From: Hydractinia symbiolongicarpus
Lineage: Eukaryota > Cnidaria > Hydrozoa > Anthoathecata > Hydractiniidae
Direction: 5' to 3'
Length of the DNA: 64,000 nt
Assembly (NCBI RefSeq): GCF_029227915.1
Contig: NC_079886.1
Location: 8,246,001-8,310,000, forward strand
A model generated the notes under the pieces. It ran no database searches and was not told the origin of the DNA. It saw only the letters and a program-made list of their open reading frames with translations. Of this stretch, positions 55,971-64,000 are shown piece after piece (position 1 is the stretch's first letter; each line of letters begins with the position of its first letter). The position numbers and the translations under genes are program-made.

Positions 55971-57813
55971 TAGGTTTCTAAGACTACAATGACTTGTATC
56001 AACACATTACTTGCTAAACAGCTGACAAAAGAGGTCCAGCAAACCACTAACTTAGTTTACAGACTCGTTGTGAAATAGCAGTGAAACCTTGAGTCATAAA
56101 CAATTTGTCTACCTGTGTTGTGCGACGCACTCACACACACTCACACATAACAGGTTTGATGGAGTTATCTTTGAAATATCATGGAGACGTCCATGATATT
56201 TCAATTTTGCAAACTAGATGTGTCTTTTAGCTTTAAACATGTGTGTTTGAATTGTGACGTTCAGTACTTCAGGGCTTCCACCAAGTCAGAAATCATTGTC
56301 AAAATAAAAAGATAATTGAAGTGTGAATATTTATGATTGATTCTTAGTTTGTTTCATAAAAATAAATAATGTTTTTTGTGAGAAGACAATTATGGAAAAA
56401 ATAGCTTTACTCGTCGAGTTATTAACCAATCAGGAAAAAGATATCAGCTTTTTGCATGCTCTTTCAGCCAATCAGAGTAAAAATATCAGGTTTTTGCACT
56501 GTAAAATTGAAAAATAAGTAAAAACTACACTCGTTTCTGGGTGGAAAGTAAAAATATAGCATATATTTTGTGTAAATTAGCCAATCACAGTGCAAGAAAA
56601 ACTCTAACCGTATGATAGACAACATAATTTTTTTTGTCTTTATGCGAGTGTGCACAGAGGAAACATTCAAGAAATTCTATTTCAAACTATTGTGTTTCTG
56701 TTCACTTGCTTTATTTGAATCCATATACAATTGCTAAAGTGTGTAAAAGTGACATTCTGCAGGTTTTGGTGCAGCATAGCATTTTTTAAAGCTTATTTAC
56801 ACAAATTTTATTTAATTCACTCAGTGTTTGTTTGGATTTAACAATATAACTTTTAATTTATATAGTTTATGCTCATCATTCAGACTTGTATATACTCAGT
56901 ATATGAGTATATTATATAGTATAATTAATTATATATAGTATGTATACTCATACTCTAGAGACTGTATGTGTGTGTCTGTAACAGGCAAAGTGTATGTGTT
57001 TATTTTCCTTTCGTGTAGCTCAAAAGTTATGTCTAATATGTTAATCGACAAATTTAACGTTGCGATTTCAGTAACACTAACGTCCTCATGTTAAATTAAT
57101 AAAGCCATTACAATGCACTTAAAACTTTGAGACGAAATAACTTGGAAACGGAGTGGTGACTTCAGTGATACTTCACTCACCGCATCGGTACCTAGGGATC
57201 ACCTGGTACCAAATTGGGTAACTTTTCCAAACCTGTGTCTCCGAATGTGTTTCAGAATAGCAGGTTTATGATCTTGATCAGCTTTTTAAGATCTACGATG
57301 AAGGCACACATTTTTAAAGTTTTTTTTTCTTTCAAATGGGACTTTGCTGATGACAGCAAATTTTTTAAACCTTTATATCTCCTTAACTGCTCGTCAAACG
57401 CGGCATGATCCTATACATTTTTTTCATAAGTGTTTTCAGCTCTACTATATCCTATACATTATTTTAATTAGTGTTTCAGCCTCTACACATTATAGGCAAC
57501 AGATAAACAAAATTTCGCCAAATATTTTATTGAATAAGTGCTGTTGACGTCAGCAAAATATCTAAAACAAGTTCTGCCAAGTGGATTTTCCACGGGCTTT
57601 ATCAACTAATACTATAAAAGACAAAGTTTGTCCTTTGTTTTAGACTGTTTCTTTTTCACTCGCTCATCACTTTAGGCTACATTTTAGATCTGGTTAAGTT
57701 TACAAAGAAGATGAATGCCCCTAGATATATTTTAAATAAACTGTTATACTTCTGTTATATTATATGTTGTGTTGTCTTATTTTATACCAATTTATTACAT
57801 GTATTGTATTAGG

Positions 57814-60429
57814 ATGAATAAAGCTGTTTTGAATCCAACAGTAGAGGAAGACTATGTCACACCAGAATCTGCTAAAAAACGTTCAAAAAAGAAAAAGAAA
57901 GATCGAGAGTCTATTGTAAGTAATTGTGACGCAAATATAAGTAAAGCAAAAAAGAAAAAACGTGAATGCGATGAAACTTTTACTAAAGAACTTAAGAAGA
58001 AGAAGAAAGGGAAGAATAAAAGCAGTGAGGAAAATGATGTTATTAGTGATAAAGAAGGACTTTTACAGAAAAAAAATAATGTAGAAACTGTTCAAAAAGA
58101 AGCAGAAGAACAAGAAAGGGATAATAAAGAACACAAAAAGAAGAAAAAGAAGAAAAAGAAAAAGAAAACAATAGATAAAGAGGAAGAAGAAGGAAACGAG
58201 CTTGATAACAATAGTGAAGAACTAGAAATTGAGTATACCAAGAAAGAGAAAGTAAATAATATTGCCAAAAAGAAAGAAAAAAAGGACTCTAGGAAAAAGA
58301 GGAAACGAACTGAGAAAGTTGTGGCTAGTGAACTATCTAATGAACAAGGTGATGATTTAAAAACACAAGATGAAACAAAAAGAAAACATGTTGGGGAGCC
58401 ACAGGAGGTAAACTATAATTTTAGTCTTCTTACATGATGGTCTCAATATTAATTAGACTTGCCATTATTTTGAGGAGGGGCACAACTTTTTAGTTGTGAA
58501 AAATAGAAATTAACATAGGAACATTAAAACTGAATCAATTCAACCGTTGTAAAATTTCTTTCTTTTTGTTTTCTTCGAATTTATTTTTTGTCCTTGTCAC
58601 CTTTATTTGAAATATATAACTAAACTTTATACACAAAAATACATTAAACCTAATGTTTATTGGGTGAACGTTTTTGGACAGAATGGATTATGAGAAGGAC
58701 TCTGCGTTTGGGCATACCAGTGGGAGCAACCAGCCGTGCGAAAGCTTTTATGTCTTTCACATTTAGTTCCCTAAGAAGATTCTATTTCTCATGCCGGGGT
58801 GATAGTATCAACAAGCAGTGAGTTTACATACCAGTATCCAAGCTAAGATTTTATCATACAAAGTTATAATGTTAGTAGAGTATTTCTTATTTCAAGTTAG
58901 TTGGTTGTCTGCCAAATACATATATTTCTTGAGCAGACGAATCTTGTTCTTACTAAGAGTTTCATACGCTATTACTTCTCTCCCAGTTAAAAGGTTTTTA
59001 AAGGGGAGAAAGATAACCTGACAATTTCAAAACCGGAATACCTTTTTCAATACCCGTTGCAGGTCATTATTAGTTATCAATTTTCCTTGATTAAGCACAG
59101 CATGTTTTGAGATTTCTAAATCAACAAAAAACTTGAGACTAAGCCAGTTTTTCGTTTTTATTTCGTGTAAAAACGGAATGCAGAAAGAGGGTAATATAAC
59201 GTACTCAATAATGCACTTCGGGGCACTGTAAAGCCAAATCTATTTTACCTGAAGTTAAACGAGAAACCTGATATAAGTGTTGATATAAACATTTTGTTTT
59301 CCAAGTGCTTTCATCATTATCCACGTCTTGTCCTGCGTCTATTCCTCCATTTTTCACCCATCAGGCTGTATGACCATCTTTCCATTCACATCAAATCTGT
59401 CAAAACGCAATCTTCAATAGAGATATCTAACTTTATTCTTTCATTCTGTTGTTGAATATTGTAAAAGAAGATGATTTCTTTCGGTAAAATTTGATACCAT
59501 TTACCCGAAAAGTGTTTTAAAATCTAACACTAGCAAAAATTAATGTAATTTTTTCTCGACTCGCAAAAATTAGTGCCATTATGGGTATAATAACGAAGAT
59601 GATTAGAATACCGTATAATAAAACTTGTAGTTTTCTTTAAAATAATTTTTTCCGAAAAAAAAAGACCGTAGATATTTTCAGAACAATATGTCGGCTCAAG
59701 TCAATTGGGGCGTAAATTGTTGCTTAGCTTACTAAATAACGAATCACACTAACTTTTTCAAATCACAGATCAGTAAAGTTTATAAGTATAGTAACATTTT
59801 ATTGTTAGATATTTTAGGTGGGAAAGGGATTTCGCGGTTTGCGTTTTTACGAAGATTCGCGAAATTAAATATTATATAATCCAGTTTTTTTGAATTGATC
59901 TGGGAAATTTAATATTTTATTATCCGCGAAAAAAAATATGATCGCACAGTCTGTTACACTTTGTCAACTGCGAAAAGTAATTTCGCTTAATTTTCTTCCC
60001 GCAAAAATTTCTCAAAAGTATTTTGGTTTATAGGAAATAGACAACAGAAATAAGTTTCTCACCGTTTCTTATGTTTTGCAATTGCACCTTTTTGCCGGTG
60101 AGGTACGGTCCTGTTATATATATCATTTCTTTCTTTATTAGATTGAAACACAACCTATGGCTGGACAATGGTCAACTGCAGCCCTGGGTTCAGAAGCTAG
60201 AAGTAACAAGTTTCTTCGACTCATGGGTGGTTTTAAAGCTACCAACATGAACAAAAAAGCAGCGTTTAGCACAGTGGCGCTTGACAAAAAAAGTGAGGAA
60301 AGATTAAATCTCGGTTTAGAAAAACAATATGAACGTGCGCTGGAGACTACTAGAAACTGTCGAGGCATAGGTTTAGGCTTTTCAAATAGCAAAAGAGAAG
60401 AAAAACCGTCATTTTCCTTTCCAACGTGA
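57814..60429 (+). CDS. KNOP1-like lysine-rich nucleolar protein with SMAP domain
   Basis: Two coding exons, 57814-58407 and 60142-60429, joined in phase 0 (GAG|GTAAAC; TTATTAG|ATTGAA), giving about 293 residues. Exon 1 starts MNKAVLNPTVEEDYVTPESA and is dominated by lysine runs, including one of 12, typical of nucleolar localisation. Exon 2 carries the C-terminal SMAP-type domain: QWSTAALGSEARSNKFLRLM then GGFK, and CRGIGLGFS near the end. Lysine-rich body plus this domain matches vertebrate KNOP1, a nucleolar protein of poorly defined role. An acceptor-like ATTAG precedes the ATG, suggesting an untranslated first exon upstream. Confidence 0.82.
59520..60010. repeat. TTCGCGAA-rich segment in the KNOP1-like intron
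   Basis: Several words around TTCGCGAAAT occur here (for example 59852-59864) with inverted partners near 59926 (CCGCGAAAA). Comparable words occur at 60640-60808 and 31436-31500, so this is probably an old MITE family. Confidence 0.4.
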
Positions 60430-62843
60430 CTTCTACAAAATCTTGAAGTGCTTCATTTGTGTTCACAATTATTTGCAAGCTTGGAGTAATTGAACTCGCT
60501 GCATAAACCTTTTATCTACAAATGTGTAGCTCTAGCTTCTAAAACAAATTCTCCGGAACCTTTATAGTATTTGATTTCTTTGGCGTACCGTATCGAAACT
60601 TTCGTGAAAATTTGACTTTTTATTTACCTTGTAAGTGTACAAATTTTCGCAATTTTCGTGAATTTTGCCCAAATATTACCAAATGGGGAATTCGCGAAAA
60701 TAAATCCTGGAAAATTTTTTGAAAAGCTTCGATTCGCGAAAATAAATCCTCGCGAAATGCAACTTTGTTTATTTCGCGAAAATAAATCTTCGCGAAAATT
60801 TGTACACTGAGGGTAGTGAGTACGTCTACCAAGAATTAAGGCCGTATCGTCTGTAATGCTTAGAAACTAAAATTGGAAAAATGGCCTATTTTAGGCATGT
60901 GTGACGGCACCTCTGATTCCCGTGACGTCATCAAATTAATCTTTCAGCTGAAATTTATTGGTAGACACTCCACAAGTTTTATAACCTAGGCATAATTAGT
61001 TACGAATTTTTTGGTGCTAATAGGATTTAAGTTTAGACGTATTTTGTGACCTGTTGCCGATACAGAAGGTTGTGCTGAATATAAATTTAACTTACTTATG
61101 AGTGAACAAACCGTTATATCGACAGTGTTTTTATTTTCCTTGTAAACAGAGCTTCCTTGCCTCGTGGTTCATTCGCCTGTGTCTACCGCTTTGGGATTTC
61201 GTCAAGAGAATTTTTGTTGTCGTAGGGCAACGCACTTTGCTTAATGAAGAAGCTCAATAAAGCTGTAAACATTCCCTCAGATTTTTCAATTTCTATAAAA
61301 AAAATTATCGCCATCTTTTTTAATATGAAAATTCTTAAACTAGCTAGAGCTAAGTATAGTATTAGGTATATTTCTGGAAGTAAGCAAGTATGTAAAAGTA
61401 TGTTATGCCGATTCCATCAGACAGGTTTAAAAACACACATTTGAATATTTGATTTTCATAAAATAGGTGTCAGAAAATGTGCGGTCAAGCCAATTCAATT
61501 TTTTTTTCTTATCATCTAATATGTTAACCTTTTAACTGAAATATTGCAAGTCGTCAAGCAGGGCAATCAATGTAGGAATTATGTCAATTTCCCGAAATTG
61601 GAGCACACCTCACCTTGACCTGAAAATGATTACATCTGCTCTTGGTTTTAAACTTGTTGTTTTTTTGTTTTTACGAACCAAACTAACAATCAATCAATCA
61701 CAGTTCAATTATTCTTTTGTTTCAACATAGTCATTAAAGAGAAGTGCGCTCTCCACAGTAGCGGTTTTGGGTTAATTGTGACTTTAGGTTAGTGAGGTTA
61801 TATTTGTAGCGCATTAAAGGAGTTTTGTGTGTAGTTCGATTGTTTAACTTGAACTTCAACTAATTTGTATTGAATTAACATCAATTACTCTAAAATTTAT
61901 TTTCATTTAATTTTATTAAACAAGCTTTTTTCTTTTGAAATAATTACCATCTCGCGCGTAATTTATCACAAATTAAAAAAAGTTACGATGAAATAACACA
62001 CATGATCACAGATATTATCTTGCAATAAATTATTTCGCTGTTGAACCTCATAAGCCGTAAATTGAAATTAAACATTTATTTGCCGAGTATATCAAATTAC
62101 ACAGTTATTTATGCTCGGTTTATATGAGAAGCTAGTTATCGCACTTGTTCTCGAAAAATATCGTCATATTTTTTTCGTATATTTTACTCGCCTAAAGGCT
62201 GTTGAAATAAGTAAATAAAAACATAAAAAGCTCAAAAAAATATTTGCGATAATTTTCTCGGCTCCGTGTGCGATAACTTCATTTTCTACTACATAATATA
62301 TTTAATTTCTGTTTGGAATCGAGGTTCGTCAGAGTAATTGACATCAAAAGGGGATTATAGAAAAAAATAAGGAGTATCCGACGGTAACAGTATTTCCACC
62401 AATGCAGTACTTCCTGAGGTTGAAATAAGTTAATAACAATTTACATTCTAGTTAACAGGTGCTGAATCTATAGGTGACAAAAAATCAAAAATGACAACAT
62501 ACAATTCATAAATTGAGATTTAGAAATTTCAAAATATTTAGACATTCTTTATTTTTCGTGGTTCTACCAGTTCTGAGTTTAGACAATGATAACACAAAAA
62601 TTGTAAATATATTGATAACAAAGTGGATAAGTGCCTTGTGCAGAGATAAATTCAAAAGATTATAACACAACTAAAACTTCGATAAGTCTCAGTTAATAAG
62701 ATTTGCGTGTTTGTCAGTAAGAATAAATTCGAAAACGTAAAGTTAAAGTTATACATTTAGACACTCAATACAGGCTACTGAGTAATATTTAAAAGAGATT
62801 TCTTTAGATACCACATTTATCACGGTGTTAAATACTGTTTCAT
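60430..62843. other. Gene-free region between the KNOP1-like and glycine-rich genes
   Basis: Contains the MITE-like element at 60634-60808. The remainder is AT-rich with no frame of coding character that I can support. Confidence 0.55.
60634..60808. mobile_element. 175-bp MITE with AGTGTACAAATTTTCGC ends
   Basis: The left end AGTGTACAAATTTTCGC (60634-60650) is matched by its inverse at the right end (60792-60808). Inside, TTCGCGAAAATAAATC repeats at about 60711, 60733 and 60773. No clear target duplication is visible. Confidence 0.6.
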
Positions 62844-63152
62844 TTAATTATTCACCATCCATAAAATCATCCCCAGCATTGCACACGAAGAAGCAACCAA
62901 CATAACTATAGGAGATAAAGCGGATCCGCTTCCATAGGATCCACCTCCGGAACCTCCACTGGTACCTCCACCACTACGTCGTCCACCACTGCCGCCTCTA
63001 TAGCCACCACCTCCTCTTCTTGGACCAGGATCAGGAGAACGCTTTATTCGTAATTCTTCTTCATCATTCTGCTTTTCATCTTTAATACTCTCACCTCGTG
63101 TTAGACATATGAATGTAACAAATGCAAGTACGAATATTACTGAAGGCTTCAT
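62844..63152 (-). CDS. Secreted glycine/arginine-rich protein with GPI-like tail
   Basis: A single-exon frame of 102 residues. Residues 1-20 (MKPSVIFVLAFVTFICLTRG) are a clear signal peptide. An acidic stretch follows (KDEKQNDEEELRI) and ends in RIKR, a furin-type cleavage site at about residue 38. Next is a glycine/arginine/serine-rich region (PRRGGGGYRGGSGGRRSGGG). The last 25 residues are hydrophobic (LSPIVMLVASSCAMLGMILW) with small residues just before, the layout of a GPI-anchor signal or a single membrane pass. The overall plan, signal, RGG-rich body, hydrophobic tail, recalls Shadoo-like and glycine-rich surface proteins, but no homology is claimed. An antimicrobial or matrix role is possible. 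Confidence 0.72.
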   Translation of the reverse strand: MKPSVIFVLAFVTFICLTRGESIKDEKQNDEEELRIKRSPDPGPRRGGGGYRGGSGGRRSGGGTSGGSGGGSYGSGSALSPIVMLVASSCAMLGMILWMVNN

Positions 63153-64000
63153 TATTTTAACTGTTCCACAGCTTTTAAAACAATATTTTGTTTAGTGGCC
63201 CATTCCTTGTTAAACCATTTTATATACCGGAATAGTTATTATTACACTTCCCCACATATGTTCCTTTAAAATCAGTTTTCCCTATGAAATATACGTTTTT
63301 GATTTAATTGCGAACAACGATGGAGCTCCTAATTACTGTTATCTAATTACTGTTATCTTACTGTTATCTATAGGGAATTTTTTATAGGGAAATCTATAGG
63401 GGGATTTTCCATTACGTTGGCAAAACAGATAAGCCCTTGAAAATATGTTTTAAATTTGATTCAATTAATTGTAATTTTGTTACTGTCTATAATTTTAAGT
63501 GTTATCTGAAATTGCAGTCCCATTTCCTTGAAATTTTGAGACACTATCATTTGACTATCCGTTCTGTTGCTACCTTTTGCACTTACGATCTTATGACCTT
63601 CGAATCACATTTTCAGGGGTGTGGAGAATAATTAAGCGTGGGTTAAGGTGATAACACTGCATAGTTTACTACTTTCCCCTGTCATTTAACTTTATGTTCT
63701 GCATATGTGTATTTGTTAACTCCAAAAATATAGAGCACTTCATTTGTAGCTGTAGTATAGTTTTATGTTATTTTATCAGCGAAAGAAAAATGAACAAGAT
63801 AGAACTGTAAATATCTTGTACAAGAATATTCTAAAGTCCCACATAGACAGATAGATAGATCTCAGATAAATACCATTCCTTTGCATGAAATTTAAGACTG
63901 GTAGTCCAAATATTCTAATCTGAGTACAAGTAAGAGTGTATTTGTGTTGTCCTCAGCTTTTCCAATTCTCCAAACCTTCCTACTTCCTACTTCCCACTCC
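63153..64000. other. Region upstream of the glycine-rich gene
   Basis: AT-rich sequence with short repeats (ACTGTTATCTA.. near 63335-63370) and a small (ATAG/GATA)n stretch near 63848-63860. The promoter of the minus-strand gene should lie just above 63152; TTTATATACC at about 63218-63227 contains a possible TATA box on the minus strand (GGTATATAAA). No other gene seen. Confidence 0.45.

Larger units (their letters stand above)
54595..57813. other. Intergenic region right of the Polinton
   Basis: No supported gene. GC-richer patches occur at 54880-54990 and 55225-55310, the latter with repeated CCCGATCGGGG palindromes. A field of CCTGAGCGTCAGG-like palindromes spans about 55566-55970. TA-rich simple sequence lies at 56885-56945. 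A 5' untranslated exon of the KNOP1-like gene may lie just before 57814. Confidence 0.55.

Noticed and set aside
1-64000. CRISPR arrays, bacterial operons or riboswitches
   Set aside because: The introns, SINEs and metazoan proteins show a eukaryotic genome; no regular spacer-repeat array is present.

Overview
The window is eukaryotic, AT-rich DNA with long gene-poor stretches, introns of roughly 0.1-1.4 kb with GT-AG boundaries, and many small DNA-transposon and SINE-like repeats. Gene content fits an early-branching metazoan, most likely a cnidarian: two SLC23-type nucleobase/ascorbate transporters, a KNOP1-like lysine-rich nucleolar protein, and a Polinton whose gene set resembles what I remember of cnidarian Polintons. 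The taxon is an inference from protein flavour, not something the sequence proves.

Layout. 1-3665: AT-rich, no supportable gene. 3666-5919 (minus): a pogo/Tigger-type element with an HTH-CENPB DNA-binding region, a HIRAN-like cassette where the DDE catalytic core should be, and a Tigger-type C-terminus ending in a PCNA-binding (PIP-box) motif. 5920-17545: gene-poor, with a TTAA-flanked 0.7 kb MITE, small MITEs and tRNA-derived SINE pieces. 17546-23229 and 29062-38117 (both plus): tandem SLC23 paralogues with the same intron positions and phases. A second copy of the TTAA MITE and a 0.8 kb Tigger-like MITE lie in introns of the second gene. 39486-54587: a 15.1 kb Polinton/Maverick with inverted terminal repeats, flanked by a 7-bp direct repeat (TGGGTAA). 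57814-60429 (plus): KNOP1-like gene in two coding exons. 62844-63152 (minus): a small secreted glycine/arginine-rich protein with a GPI-signal-like tail.

The Polinton carries a protein-primed DNA polymerase B, retroviral-type integrase, packaging ATPase, major capsid protein, an HNH nuclease with zinc-binding Cys/His repeats, two tandem BRO/KilA-like genes, a DUF4116-like repeat gene and several small structural or membrane proteins. I found no adenain-like protease. Nearly every long gene has one or more stops or frameshifts, so this copy is probably a decaying provirus-like element, although its ends and target duplication are intact.

Most notable points: (1) the Polinton inverted repeats contain a TATA-like box, a start codon and a SAP-like coding segment, so the two outermost inward-facing genes (DNA polymerase and DUF4116-like protein) share a promoter and N-terminus; (2) perfect or near-perfect hairpins at gene 3' ends inside the Polinton; (3) a CENP-B/Tigger DNA-binding domain beside, possibly in frame with, a HIRAN-like domain; (4) the paired SLC23 genes with divergent substrate-site residues; (5) the glycine-rich, possibly GPI-anchored secreted protein.
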